From: Acetobacter musti
GTDB lineage: Bacteria > Pseudomonadota > Alphaproteobacteria > Acetobacterales > Acetobacteraceae
Direction: 5' to 3'
DNA length: 64,000 bases
NCBI RefSeq assembly: GCF_011516835.1
Contig: NZ_WOTB01000001.1
Coordinates: 124,001-188,000, forward strand
The translations under genes and the position numbers were made by a program. Every line of letters starts with the position of its first letter. The first letter of the stretch is position 1. The notes below the pieces were generated by a model that was not told the origin of the DNA, did no database searches, and was given only the letters and a program-made list of their open reading frames with translations. Of this stretch, positions 43,501 through 52,279 are shown piece by piece.

Positions 43501-43619
43501 TGGGCGCGGAGGTCGAGCGGCCGCTTGCGACTGTTGTGATTGGAGGTCTTGTGACATCGACCCTGCTCACTTTGCTTGTTCTACCAACCCTTTATGCTAG
43601 CCTGTTTCGGAAGCGCTGA
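40563..43619 (+). CDS. czcA: CzcA-like heavy-metal RND permease
   Basis: 1018 aa. Twelve spans; 'EGLPVEPVPDISPRQVMVTVTAPGLATEEVEKLITFPVETSLTALPG' is the CzcA/CusA N-terminal periplasmic signature and 'NLLSLGAIDFGMIVDSSLVVVEHF' (with the essential acidic residues of span 4) is typical of divalent-metal CzcA rather than CusA. It pumps Co2+/Zn2+/Cd2+-type ions. It is clearly diverged from the cusA at 22098, so the two pumps were acquired separately. The 75 bp after the stop carry no gene. Confidence 0.9.
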   Translation: MLFEFFQKQRFFVFGLIFALPITGLACVEGLPVEPVPDISPRQVMVTVTAPGLATEEVEKLITFPVETSLTALPGLIDLRSVSRTGVSAVYLQFDDATDIDLDRARVAERLPAARESVAVPGVSVQMGPRTTGMGEIMQFQIRGPGYSLMDLNRIMHWTVAPELRLLAGVAEVNINGGAEQTFQVTLDPLRLRTYGVTVTDVYQAVDRNNASAGGGWIAHQAEQQVIVGRALVGDLNDFGLIPVRIGRNGHVIRVQDVGSIALGPRTRLGAATRDGNGEIVLSAVMMQDGASSNAVLANIRKALPGIQKLLPAGVTLDPYYMRSTLTGETISTVKENLLIGAALVLVVLIVVLGDWRASLVIASAIPAALLSAFIGMRVFGVSANLLSLGAIDFGMIVDSSLVVVEHFMTLREAEGTKRSMRDTAIEAAKSVVRPVTFSIFVIIMVYLPILTLEDIEGKMFRPMAQTVAMALLASLIYCFICIPVLAAVLLRDPKSHQETRFVQFVRRYYEPMLAWSEKHSRTVIIVTISVFLVSVGLATRLGGEFVPTLEEGSLTTTVTRWPSASLPTVIDEIGKQERIIRSFPEVQTVVTNIGTPAVPTDPMGPNESDSFIILKPLSQWKTGRTQDQLVQAMADTLKAKLPSANYEWSQPIQMRMDELLSGVRTQIAISVYGDDLEELAKLADEVTSAVAAVPGAADVAPQGDGTVPFMHIDINRDAAARRGVAVSDALAQITAIGGLIGKPVVVGNAIIPTQIRLDPTSTLSVSMIGNLPVRRLDGQGWVLLSDIAKLQVIDGPSRIDRDRIHRRVIVQANVRGRDVSSFVAAAQKAVAEKVRLPSGYRLEWAGQFENLKSAMQRLGLVLPIALLLIFALLIAALGSFRAASLVFINLPIAATGGIFALTLRGLPFSIAASIGFIALFGVAILNGVVLVSQIRALQEAGIDAATAAFEAARARFRPVIATASVASLGFFPMAFSGSMGAEVERPLATVVIGGLVTSTLLTLLVLPTLYASLFRKR

Positions 43620-43694
43620 ATTCAGAGGACATACGAGCCTTTTGTGACTACTTCATTTCACCGTTGCCGCCAACCATGGCGTTTGCATCCCACA

Positions 43695-43895
43695 CTAACC
43701 TTCCTGTGCGGTGGATGTCGGTCGGTTAGGATGCGGCCGATCATCAGGAATTTCAAAGTCTGTACACTCGTTCGATTCACGAAGAAGACCTAGAAGTGCA
43801 TCAGGAACGGGCTCATTGATAATGCTACCAAACCGCGCACGAAAATGCTGTTTTATCCAGAATTTGACGATCTGGTCCTCAGACTCGATGTCCAT
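43695..43895 (-). CDS. NepR-family anti-sigma factor
   Basis: 66 aa. 'IVKFWIKQHFRARFGSIINEPVPDALLGLLRES' matches the two-helix core of NepR, in particular the conserved 'NEPVPDxLLxLL'. NepR sequesters the general-stress sigma factor EcfG until phosphorylated PhyR takes it away. No phyR or ecfG gene is present here, so this would be an orphan copy. Start ATG 43895; GGAAGG lies about 9 bp upstream. Confidence 0.68.
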   Translation of the reverse strand: MDIESEDQIVKFWIKQHFRARFGSIINEPVPDALLGLLRESNECTDFEIPDDRPHPNRPTSTAQEG

Positions 43896-43918
43896 CTCCG
43901 AATACCTTCCATGACCGA

Positions 43919-44098
43919 TCAGTGAATTAAGTCACGGTCCTGCGGCCCCAACGTCATGAGGTGATCCACGATATTTCGTACATTCATCCAGAATTGCGCG
44001 CTGTCGCTCTGACCCGCGTCAACACATCGCAAGACATGCGTATGCGCTTTGTTCCGCGCTCCACTCCATCCGAAGGATCGGATCAAGGCGTCTGCCAT
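43919..44098 (-). CDS. Hypothetical protein upstream of nepR-like gene
   Basis: 59 aa from ATG 44098, but the frame is open and coding-like about 20 codons further upstream ('DLAIENDDETSDKCSASDMADALIRS'), so the true start is uncertain. 'SFGWSGARNKAHTHVLRCVDAGQSDSAQFWMNVRNIVDHLM' is a plausible small helical protein. No family recognised. It lies 23 bp upstream of the nepR-like gene on the same strand, so the two are probably one operon. Confidence 0.45.
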   Translation of the reverse strand: MADALIRSFGWSGARNKAHTHVLRCVDAGQSDSAQFWMNVRNIVDHLMTLGPQDRDLIH

Positions 44099-44296
44099 GT
44101 CTGACGCAGAACACTTATCGGAAGTTTCGTCATCGTTTTCTATCGCCAAATCCGCTCTCCGTCTCGCACGACATGACGACGACGGAAGCGAATTGAGGGC
44201 GTGACTCCCCGTACCCGCCTGGCGTCGGGCGGGTCGAAAGGTGTTTTGCACTGGGCGTAGCCACCTCCTGCCTATTCCCCTGCTGAGAACAGCCAA

Positions 44297-44889
44297 AGCT
44301 GTTCACCGCAGGACCGTAGGTCCGGGTGTTCTATTCGGCAGGCCACCCGACATAGGAGGCCGCCCAGTTGCAAAAAAGCGTTTCGACACGCTGATTTCAG
44401 GATAGCACATGGGATATCCCCATGTCACCCTTACGTAAGCGCGCGTGCGCGCTGCACCTTCGCGATGCATATCCGTCAACTCGGCAAAAAGTTTGGAGAT
44501 GAAGCGAGTATTGATTAATGAAGTCGTAGCATTCTCTGCTTTGACCAACACTGTATTCAGAAGTTCCTATACTCTGCCATTCTTCTAAAAAGAAATTCCA
44601 TGTCTCTATATTTCCTATAATTCCTATTCTTTTTAACATATTTTCCATCCGATGCAGGCTGCGCTGCCGATCGTCCATTCCTCATTGTCATTGCCGTCAC
44701 CGTAATTTTGAAGCTCAGCCCTATCTCCGAATCGCCTGCTACCGGTGTGTCCCAGGATCGGCTGGGCGGACCTTGTCCGCACAGCGCAAGTATTTTTTCG
44801 CTCTGGTTTGCCCGGCTGCGAACAACGCTTAAAAGCACTTGAACGCAGGAATCCGCCGTTCCTTCCTCCTCTAAAAGGGAGGGCTCCCG
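44297..44889. other. Gene-free, AT-richer segment with hairpins before traG
   Basis: About 590 bp without a gene I can support. Two adjacent perfect dyads: ACATGGG (44407-44413)/CCCATGT (44419-44425) and AGCGCGC (44438-44444)/GCGCGCT (44447-44453). From ~44540 to 44640 the sequence is strongly AT-rich ('ctctatatttcctataattcctattctttttaac' type). Base composition differs from both neighbours, marking a junction between cargo and transfer genes. It may contain the traG/trb promoter or an oriT-like site. Confidence 0.5.
44407..44453. repeat. Two adjacent perfect hairpins
   Basis: ACATGGG-ATATC-CCCATGT (44407-44425) followed 12 bp later by AGCGCGC-GT-GCGCGCT (44438-44453). Neither has a T-run, so they are not ordinary terminators. 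Confidence 0.7.
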
Positions 44890-46881
44890 ATGTCGGGCAC
44901 CAAGATTCTTTGGGGGCAGATCATCGTCGTCTTGGCGATCGTCCTGCTGACCATGTGGACTGCGACCGAATGGATCGCTTGGAAGCTGGCCTTCCAGGCT
45001 GAACTCGGGCGACCCTGGTTCGTAATCCTGCGGTTCCCATTCTACTTTCCGCCCGCGTTCTTCTGGTGGTGGTATGCGTATGACGCCTATGCGCCGGAGG
45101 TCTTCGCACGGGGTGCCTATATCGCCGCGTCGGGCGGCATCCTGGCTGCGGTCACTGCGATCGGGCTATCGGTCTGGCGCGCGCGCGAGGCGAAGCGGAT
45201 CGAGACATATGGCTCGGCCCGTTGGGCTGACGCCAAGGAGATCGCCCAGGCCGGCCTACTTGACCCCGACGGCGTGGTACTAGGCCGCTATCGTCAAGAG
45301 TACCTGCGGCATGACGGGCCAGAGCACGTCCTGACCTTCGCACCAACGCGCAGCGGCAAGGGTGTCGGCATGGTCATCCCCACGCTCCTGACCTGGCCCG
45401 GTTCGGCCATCGTCCACGACATCAAGGGTGAGAACTGGGAGCTGACGGCGGGATTCCGCGCCCGTTTCGGACGTGTCGTGTTGTTCGATCCCACCAACGC
45501 AGCCTCGTCCGCCTATAATCCTTTGCTGGAGATTCGGCGCGGGGAGTGGGAAGTCCGTGATGCCCAGAACGTCGCCGATATCCTCGTAGACCCGGAAGGC
45601 AGCCTGGAGAAGCGCAACCACTGGGAGAAGACTTCGCACTCCCTTCTCGTCGGCGCCATCCTGCATGTCCTCTATGCCGAGCCCGACAAGACTCTGGCCG
45701 GTGTCGCCAATTTCCTGTCGGACCCGAAGCGCCCGATCGCCACCACGCTGTCAGCGATGATGCGGACGAAGCATCTTGGCGATGCCGGCCCGCATCCCGT
45801 CGTGGCCTCGGCCGCGCGCGAACTGCTGAACAAGTCCCCCAACGAGCGCTCGGGCGTGTTGTCCACAGCCATGTCCTTCCTCGGCCTCTATCGCGACCCG
45901 GTGGTCGCGGAGGTGACGCGGCGCTGCGAATGGCGGATCGCCGACATCGTCGGCGCCGATCGCCCGGTGACGCTCTACCTTACCGTGCCACCGTCTGACA
46001 TCAGCCGCACCAAGCCGCTGATCCGTCTGGTGCTGAACCAGATCGGCCGGAGGCTGACAGAAGATCTTGATGCTGCGGCGCGGCGGCGGCGTGTGCTGCT
46101 GATGCTCGACGAATTCCCGGCCCTCGGGCGTCTGGATTTCTTTGAATCGGCGCTGGCCTTCATGGCGGGCTACCGGATCAAGAGCTTCCTGATCGCCCAG
46201 TCCCTCAACCAGATCGAGCGGGCCTACGGGCCGAACAATTCGATCCTCGACAACTGCCATGTCCGCGTGAGCTTCGCCACCAACGACGAACGGACGGCCA
46301 AACGTGTCTCCGACGCGCTCGGAACCGCCACCGAGATGAAGGCGATGAAGAACTACGCGGGCCACCGTCTTTCGCCTTGGCTGGGCCATCTGATGGTTTC
46401 GCGCTCGGAGACGGCACGCCCGCTGCTGACGGCGGGAGAAGTCATGCAGCTCCCGCCAGCGGACGAGATCGTCATGGTCTCCGGGCTGTATCCGATCCGT
46501 GCGAAGAAGGCCCGTTACTTCGAGGATGCGCGCTTCCAGGAACGCATTCTGCCACCGCCAAAGCCTACGCCCCCGAAGGACGGGTGCCCGGACGACTGGA
46601 GCCGCCGCCCCCTCCCACCCAGGCCGCCGGCACCCGATGCGGCGGCCGAAACGCGGACAGTGGAGGACGAGGAAGAAGACCCGAAGCAGTCCGCCCGGCG
46701 CCATCAGCCCGAACTGGACGAAGGCACTGTCGAGAAAAAGGAGCCGATGGAGAACGAGTTCACGCCCGATCCGGTCGATGAATTCGACGACATCGCGCCC
46801 CGCAACAACCGGATGAATGATCTCATGCGCGGTGTCGCCCGGCAGGCGTCGCTCGACCGTGGCGATGAGCTTGAGTTGTGA
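44890..46881 (+). CDS. traG: Type IV coupling protein TraG (VirD4)
   Basis: 663 aa from ATG 44890. Two N-terminal spans (about 8-28, 45-62), Walker A 'APTRSGKGVGM' (151-161) and Walker B 'LLMLDEFPALG' (about 400). The C-terminal ~100 residues are Pro/Glu-rich and disordered. It is a hexameric inner-membrane ATPase that receives the relaxase-DNA complex and feeds it to the trb channel. It begins the right-hand transfer operon, in the same direction as trb. Confidence 0.93.
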   Translation: MSGTKILWGQIIVVLAIVLLTMWTATEWIAWKLAFQAELGRPWFVILRFPFYFPPAFFWWWYAYDAYAPEVFARGAYIAASGGILAAVTAIGLSVWRAREAKRIETYGSARWADAKEIAQAGLLDPDGVVLGRYRQEYLRHDGPEHVLTFAPTRSGKGVGMVIPTLLTWPGSAIVHDIKGENWELTAGFRARFGRVVLFDPTNAASSAYNPLLEIRRGEWEVRDAQNVADILVDPEGSLEKRNHWEKTSHSLLVGAILHVLYAEPDKTLAGVANFLSDPKRPIATTLSAMMRTKHLGDAGPHPVVASAARELLNKSPNERSGVLSTAMSFLGLYRDPVVAEVTRRCEWRIADIVGADRPVTLYLTVPPSDISRTKPLIRLVLNQIGRRLTEDLDAAARRRRVLLMLDEFPALGRLDFFESALAFMAGYRIKSFLIAQSLNQIERAYGPNNSILDNCHVRVSFATNDERTAKRVSDALGTATEMKAMKNYAGHRLSPWLGHLMVSRSETARPLLTAGEVMQLPPADEIVMVSGLYPIRAKKARYFEDARFQERILPPPKPTPPKDGCPDDWSRRPLPPRPPAPDAAAETRTVEDEEEDPKQSARRHQPELDEGTVEKKEPMENEFTPDPVDEFDDIAPRNNRMNDLMRGVARQASLDRGDELEL

Positions 46882-46888
46882 GGCCGCA

Positions 46889-47335
46889 ATGGCAATGCCG
46901 AAAAAGAAGGCCCAGATCTCCGTCTATCTCGATCCCGAGGTGATGAAGACTCTGTCCGCCTATGCCGCGCGACGCGCGCAGCCGATGTCGCTGATCGTCG
47001 AGGCCGCTGTCGCCTCCTTCCTTTCGCCCGATGGCGAGGAGCGCCGCGAGGCTGCCACATCGAAGCGTCTCGACCGGCAGGACCGGCGCCTCGCGCGGCT
47101 GGAGCGTGATATTGGCATCACGGTGGAGACCCTGGCGCTGTTCATCCGCTTTTGGCTGACCACGACCCCGCCACTTCCCGAACCGGCCGCCAAGGCAGCG
47201 CGGGCACAAGCCGGAGCGCGCTACGATAATTTCGTCGCGGCCCTCGGCCGCAGGCTGGCTCAGGGACCACGACTCCAGCAGGAAATTCCGGAGGACGTTT
47301 CGGACCCCGCCGCACAGGATGATCCGGAGTCGTAA
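46889..47335 (+). CDS. CopG/ribbon-helix-helix family protein
   Basis: 148 aa from ATG 46889. 'KKKAQISVYLDPEVMKTLSAYAARRAQPMSLIVEAAVASFLSPD' is an RHH DNA-binding domain; the rest is a coiled helix 'RLDRQDRRLARLERDIGITVETLALFIRFWLTTTPPLPEPAAKAARAQAGARYDNFVAALGRRLA'. Such proteins sit between traG and trbB in this ICE family and may bind oriT as a relaxosome accessory or regulate the tra operon. The stop is followed by 146 gene-free bases before trbB. Confidence 0.8.
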   Translation: MAMPKKKAQISVYLDPEVMKTLSAYAARRAQPMSLIVEAAVASFLSPDGEERREAATSKRLDRQDRRLARLERDIGITVETLALFIRFWLTTTPPLPEPAAKAARAQAGARYDNFVAALGRRLAQGPRLQQEIPEDVSDPAAQDDPES

Positions 47336-47481
47336 TTTTCGCACCCCGCAAGTATTTTTGCCCTCCGTCTCGCTGCGTTTCTACGACGCCTGAATTCTTG
47401 TTGAACCGCCCCGTTTCCTGCCTTTCCTAATGATCCCCGTCGCCGTGCGCCCATCGCGCTCGGCTTATACCGGGGAAGATC

Positions 47482-48453
47482 ATGTCGGTTTCCGCCATCA
47501 ACCAAGGGGCAAGGGTACGGAGCATTTCCATGCTGCGTACGGCGATGGGGCCTGCGATCGCCGGGCACCTTGCCGATGCGGCTGTGGTCGAGCTGATGCT
47601 CAACCCCGATGGGCGGCTGTGGGTCGACCGTCTGTCTGAGGGGCTGGCTGATACGGGTGATGTGATTGCACCAGCCGATGCCGAGCGCATCGTCCGCCTG
47701 GTCGCACACCATGTCGGGGCGGAGGTGCATGAGGCAGCCCCGCGCGTATCGGCGGAATTGCCGACTGGCGAACGGTTTGAGGGATTGCTGCCGCCCGTTG
47801 TGACCGCCCCAAGTTTCGCGATCCGCAAGCCCGCTGTCGCCGTGTTCACCCTCGACGACTATGTCGAGGCCGCGATCATGACAACGGACGAGGCGGCATT
47901 CCTGCGCCGCGCTGTCACGGAACGGAGGAACATTCTGGTCGCGGGCGGCACATCGACGGGCAAGACCACGCTGGTCAATGCCCTCCTGGCCGAGGTTGCG
48001 AAAACCGGCGATCGCATCGTGCTGATCGAGGACACGCGCGAACTGCAATGCACGGCGCCCAATCTCATCGCCCTGCGCACCCGTGAGGGCGTCATCACCC
48101 TGTCGGATCTCGTCCGGTCCGGTCTCCGCCTGCGTCCCGACCGTATCCCCATCGGTGAGGTACGTGGGGCCGAGGCCCTTGATCTGGTCAAGGCATGGGG
48201 TACTGGCCATCCGGGCGGTATCGGCACGCTGCACGCCGGATCGGTGCTGGCTGCCCTGTATCGTCTGGAACAACTGATCCAGGAAGCGGTGGTCACGGTG
48301 CCACGCGCCATGATCGCGGAAACCATTGACGTGATCGCTGTCCTGTCTGGACGCGGGACGGCCCGTCGCCTGTCCGAACTCGCCACCGTGGACGGGATTG
48401 ATCCCGGCACTGGTGCCTATCGCATTCATTCAATCGATACCGATGGAGATTAG
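47482..48453 (+). CDS. trbB: Conjugation ATPase TrbB (VirB11)
   Basis: 323 aa. Walker A '[14 protein letters not shown]' (from residue 154), '[12 protein letters not shown]' (Asp box), '[30 protein letters not shown]' (Walker B and His box). This is a hexameric traffic ATPase powering pilus biogenesis and substrate transfer at the inner membrane. Ribosome site GGGGAAG precedes the ATG. Confidence 0.95.
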   Translation: MSVSAINQGARVRSISMLRTAMGPAIAGHLADAAVVELMLNPDGRLWVDRLSEGLADTGDVIAPADAERIVRLVAHHVGAEVHEAAPRVSAELPTGERFEGLLPPVVTAPSFAIRKPAVAVFTLDDYVEAAIMTTDEAAFLRRAVTERRNILVAGGTSTGKTTLVNALLAEVAKTGDRIVLIEDTRELQCTAPNLIALRTREGVITLSDLVRSGLRLRPDRIPIGEVRGAEALDLVKAWGTGHPGGIGTLHAGSVLAALYRLEQLIQEAVVTVPRAMIAETIDVIAVLSGRGTARRLSELATVDGIDPGTGAYRIHSIDTDGD

Positions 48454-48455
48454 AA

Positions 48456-48788
48456 ATGAACCTCACGCTGTTCCGTGTGCGTCGGCACGCGCCTGTCCTC
48501 TCCACCATGCTGCTGCTGTCCATCGCATGGTGCTCCTCGGCCCTGGCGTCGGGCTCCGACATGCCGTGGGAGGAGCCGCTCAACCAGATTCTGGAATCCG
48601 TGCAGGGACCGGTCGCCAAGATCATCTCGGTGATCATCATCACGGTCACGGGTCTGACCCTGGCGTTCGGGGAAACATCGGGTGGGTTCCGCCGCCTGAT
48701 CCAGATCGTCTTCGGCCTGTCCATCGCTTTCGCCGCCAGCTCGTTCTTCCTGTCGTTCTTCTCGTTCTCCGGCGGAGCACTGATCTGA
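48456..48788 (+). CDS. trbC: Pilin TrbC (VirB2)
   Basis: 110 aa. A long signal peptide ('TMLLLSIAWCSSALASG'), then a hydrophobic pilin core of two spans ('GPVAKIISVIIITVTGLTLAFGE', 'LIQIVFGLSIAFAASSFFLSFFSF'). The mature peptide is the substrate for TraF (13795) in RP4-like systems. Confidence 0.88.
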   Translation: MNLTLFRVRRHAPVLSTMLLLSIAWCSSALASGSDMPWEEPLNQILESVQGPVAKIISVIIITVTGLTLAFGETSGGFRRLIQIVFGLSIAFAASSFFLSFFSFSGGALI

Positions 48789-49063
48789 TGGCGGGATATG
48801 ACGATGACGCGTTGCCGGGGTTCCATGTCCCGGTGCATCGCTCGCTGACCGATCCCATCCTGCTGGGTGGTGCGCCCCGTGCCGTCGCCATCGCCAATGG
48901 CACGCTGGCCGCCGCGATCGCGCTGGGCCTGCGGCTCTGGCTGATCGGAGCCGCATTCTGGATCGTGGGCCACGGGCTCGCGGTCTGGGGGGCGAAGCGT
49001 GATCCGCTGTTCATCGAGGTCGGGCGGCGACATCTCCGTTACCCCGCCTGGCTGCGGGCGTAG
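48788..49063 (+). CDS. trbD: Inner-membrane protein TrbD (VirB3)
   Basis: 91 aa, start ATG overlapping the trbC stop by one base. 'VPVHRSLTDPILLGGAPRAVAIANGTLAAAIALGLRLWLIGAAFWIVGHGLAVWGAKRDPLFIEVGRRHLRYPAWL' is the short VirB3-type protein with one or two spans. It associates with TrbE. Confidence 0.92.
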   Translation: MAGYDDDALPGFHVPVHRSLTDPILLGGAPRAVAIANGTLAAAIALGLRLWLIGAAFWIVGHGLAVWGAKRDPLFIEVGRRHLRYPAWLRA

Positions 49064-49076
49064 GGAGGGCAGGGCG

Positions 49077-51509
49077 ATGATGTCCCTTGGCGAATATCGC
49101 AATCGCGCCGCCCTCCTGTCGGATTTTCTCCCATGGGCCGCGCTCGTGGAGAAAGGCGTCGTCCTGAACAAGGACGGCAGCTTCCAGCGCACGGCGCGCA
49201 TCCGTGGTCCCGATATGGATAGCGCCACGCCTGCCGAACTGGTCGGTGTCACCGCACGGCTCAACAGTAATCTCCGCCGTCTGGGCTCCGGATGGGCGGT
49301 GTTCGTCGAGGCGCAGCGCGTCCCGGCCACACTCTATCCCGAGAGCGATTTCCCGGATGCCGCCTCGCACATGGTCGATCTGGAACGGCGTGAGCAGTTC
49401 GAGGATGAGGGCGCGCATTTCGAGAGCCGGTATTTCCTGACCCTGGTCTGGCTGCCACCGGCGGAATCGTCCGACCGGGCTGCCCGGTTCCTGTTCGAGG
49501 GCAGGGAGCGCGAAGGGCCGGACCCACACGGCATACTCCATGCGTTCGTGGATCGCTCCGACCGGATGCTGGCGTTGCTGGACGGTTTCATGCCCGAGGC
49601 CACCTGGCTCAATGACGGTGAAACGCTGACCTATTTACATTCGACCATTTCGACGCGGAACCAGCGTGTCCGGGTGCCGGAAATCCCGATGCATCTTGAC
49701 GCGCTGCTGGTCGATCAGCCGCTTTCGGGCGGGTTGGAGCCGAAACTCGGCGATGCCTTCCTGAAAACGCTGACGATCACCGGTTTCCCGTCGCGGACCT
49801 TTCCCGGAATCCTGGATGACCTGAACCGGCTGGCGATGCCCTATCGCTGGTCAACCCGTGCCATCCTGCTCGACAAGACCGACGCCACCAAGGTGCTGAC
49901 GAAGATCCGCCGGCAGTGGTTTGCAAAGCGTAAGAGCATCGCAGCCATTGTCCGGGAGGTGATGACCAACGAGGCATCCGTTCTCGTGGACAACGACGCT
50001 GCCAATAAGGCTGCCGATGCTGACTTGGCCTTGCAGTCCCTCGGTGCCGACGATGTCGGACAGGCGTATCTTACCGCGACCATCACGGTCTGGGACGGTT
50101 CCGCCTCCATCGCGGCCGAAAAGCTTCGGCTGGTTGAGAAGATCATCCAGGGCCGCGATTTCACCTGCATGACGGAAAGCCTCAACGCGGTGGAGGCATG
50201 GCTGGGTTCGCTGCCCGGCCATGTCTACGCCAATGTTCGTCAGCCCCCGGTCTCGACGCTGAATCTGGCGCATATGATTCCGCTGTCGGCCGTCTGGGCA
50301 GGGCCGGAGCAGGACGGGCATTTCAAGGCAGCACCGCTGTTCTACGGCAGGACGGCGGGCGCCACACCATTCCGGTTCAGCCTTCATGTCGGCGATGTTG
50401 GCCACACGCTGATCGCAGGACCAACAGGGGCGGGCAAATCCGTGCTGCTGGCGCTGATGGCGCTCCAGTTTCGGCGTTATGCGGGATCGCAGATTTTCGC
50501 CTTCGATTTCGGCGGGTCCATGCGTGCGGCGACGATGGCGATGGACGGGGACTGGCACGATCTTGGAGGCGGGCTGACGGACGAGGGCGATGGGCATTCC
50601 GCCGTCTCCCTTCAGCCGCTGGCAAGGATTGACGATCCCGACGAGCGCAAATGGGCCACGGAATGGCTGGGGCAGATCCTTGTCGGTGAAGGGGTAACGC
50701 TGACCCCCGAGGTGAAGTCTCACCTCTGGTCGGCGCTGAACTCCCTGGCGTCGTCGCCCGTTCAGGAGCGGACCCTGTCAGGTATGGTAGCACTTCTCCA
50801 GTCCAACGCCCTGAAGCAGGCAATGGCGGCATATTGCCTGGGTGGTCCCTATGGCCGCCTGCTGGATGCGGACACCGAGCGGCTGGGTGACGCCGATGTC
50901 GTGGTGTTTGAAACGGAAGGGCTGATCGGGTCCGGGGCGGCATCGTCCGTGTTGTCCTACCTGTTTCATCGGATCGAAGGACGGCTGGATGGCCGTCCGA
51001 CCCTGCTGGTCATTGATGAGGGCTGGCTGGTTCTGGATGACGGGGACTTTGCTGGCCAGCTTCGGGAGTGGCTGAAAACCCTGCGCAAGAAGAATGCGTC
51101 GGTGATTTTCGCCACCCAGTCCCTGTCGGACATCGCCAATTCCCGCATTGCCCCGGCTGTGGTGGAAAGTTGCCCGACGCGGATCTTCCTGCCCAATGAA
51201 CGGGCCATTGAGCCGCAGATCGCGGCCATCTACCGCGATTTTGGGCTGAACGACCGACAGATCGCCATTATCGCCCGCGCGGCGTCGAAGCGGGAATATT
51301 ACTGCCAGACCCAGCGGGGAAATCGCCTCTTCGAACTGGGGCTCGGGCCGGTGGCACTCGCCCTGTGCGCCGCCTCCGGCAAGGACGACCACCGGCTGAT
51401 CGACGCGATGCTGGTGGAACATGGGCGGGCCGGCTTTCTCCCAGCCTGGTTCGAGGCGCGTGGCGTCATGTGGGCGGCCGATCTTCTTCGGGAAGGAGCG
51501 ATGCCATGA
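49077..51509 (+). CDS. trbE: Conjugation ATPase TrbE (VirB4)
   Basis: 810 aa from ATG 49077 (ATG-ATG) behind GGGAGGGCAGGGCG. N-terminal VirB4/CagE domain; Walker A 'GPTGAGKS' at 448-455; Walker B 'TLLVIDEGWLVLDDGDF' in the C-terminal third; 'KKNASVIFATQSLSDI' completes the ATPase core. It is the largest energy-coupling subunit of the T4SS and recruits TrbD. Confidence 0.95.
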   Translation: MMSLGEYRNRAALLSDFLPWAALVEKGVVLNKDGSFQRTARIRGPDMDSATPAELVGVTARLNSNLRRLGSGWAVFVEAQRVPATLYPESDFPDAASHMVDLERREQFEDEGAHFESRYFLTLVWLPPAESSDRAARFLFEGREREGPDPHGILHAFVDRSDRMLALLDGFMPEATWLNDGETLTYLHSTISTRNQRVRVPEIPMHLDALLVDQPLSGGLEPKLGDAFLKTLTITGFPSRTFPGILDDLNRLAMPYRWSTRAILLDKTDATKVLTKIRRQWFAKRKSIAAIVREVMTNEASVLVDNDAANKAADADLALQSLGADDVGQAYLTATITVWDGSASIAAEKLRLVEKIIQGRDFTCMTESLNAVEAWLGSLPGHVYANVRQPPVSTLNLAHMIPLSAVWAGPEQDGHFKAAPLFYGRTAGATPFRFSLHVGDVGHTLIAGPTGAGKSVLLALMALQFRRYAGSQIFAFDFGGSMRAATMAMDGDWHDLGGGLTDEGDGHSAVSLQPLARIDDPDERKWATEWLGQILVGEGVTLTPEVKSHLWSALNSLASSPVQERTLSGMVALLQSNALKQAMAAYCLGGPYGRLLDADTERLGDADVVVFETEGLIGSGAASSVLSYLFHRIEGRLDGRPTLLVIDEGWLVLDDGDFAGQLREWLKTLRKKNASVIFATQSLSDIANSRIAPAVVESCPTRIFLPNERAIEPQIAAIYRDFGLNDRQIAIIARAASKREYYCQTQRGNRLFELGLGPVALALCAASGKDDHRLIDAMLVEHGRAGFLPAWFEARGVMWAADLLREGAMP

Positions 51510-52276
51510 CGGAAGAACCTTTCCGTATTCGGGCAAAAGATTTCCGCCCCGGATGTGCCGTGGTCTTCGGCGCTGCTCTGGCTTTTGTCATGCCAGTCGT
51601 GTCAGCCCATGCCCAATGGGCGGTCTATGACGGCGCCAACCACGTCCAGAACGTGCTGATCGCGGCCCGCACGCTCCAGCAGATCGACAACCAGATCACG
51701 TCACTGGCCAATCAGGCGCAGATGCTGGTCAACCAAGGTCGCAATCTGGCGAGCCTACCACTTTCGACACTGTCGACGCTGCAATCGACGATTTCCCAAA
51801 CCACAGCGTTGCTCGCGCAGGCGCAGAATATTGCCTACAGCGTCCAGTCCGTCGAGCAGCAGTACCAGCAGGCGTACACGTCCGTGTCCTCTGGCATGTC
51901 CGACGGTGCCCTGTTCAGCCAGGCACAGACACGCTGGCAGAATTCTGTGGGTGGGTTCGAGGACGCCCTGAAGCTTCAGGCGCGGGTGGTAGGAAACATC
52001 CCGAGCGACAGTTCGGCCATGACGCAACTGGTTTCGGCCAGCCAGACGTCAACCGGGGCGTTGCAGGCCGCGCAGGCCGGCAACCAGCTTATGGCCCTGC
52101 AATCCCGGCAACTGTTCGACATCCAGGCGGAACTGGCCGCCAATGGCCGGGCTGCGGACCTCGAACGGGCGCGACAGGCGGCGAACGAGGCAGGGGCGGA
52201 AGCCCAATATCAGCATTTTTCGCAGTATGACGCCTATGTTCCCCAGGCCGTCGCCATCCCAAGTTCTGGATATTGA
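51506..52276 (+). CDS. trbJ: TrbJ (VirB5-like) secreted T4SS protein
   Basis: 256 aa from ATG 51506 (ATGA with trbE). Signal peptide ends near 'VVSAHAQWAV'. The rest is alpha-helical with heptad-like runs ('TLQQIDNQITSLANQAQMLVNQGRNLASL', 'QQLVSASQTSTG'-like helices). VirB5-type proteins sit at the pilus tip or in the periplasm. No separate trbK follows; trbL starts 4 bp later. Confidence 0.9.
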   Translation: MTEEPFRIRAKDFRPGCAVVFGAALAFVMPVVSAHAQWAVYDGANHVQNVLIAARTLQQIDNQITSLANQAQMLVNQGRNLASLPLSTLSTLQSTISQTTALLAQAQNIAYSVQSVEQQYQQAYTSVSSGMSDGALFSQAQTRWQNSVGGFEDALKLQARVVGNIPSDSSAMTQLVSASQTSTGALQAAQAGNQLMALQSRQLFDIQAELAANGRAADLERARQAANEAGAEAQYQHFSQYDAYVPQAVAIPSSGY

Positions 52277-52279
52277 GCA

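Noticed and set aside
43919-44551. Further minus-strand frames upstream of the nepR-like gene (44303-44551 and others)
   Set aside because: No start context, no family and atypical composition; treated as non-coding.
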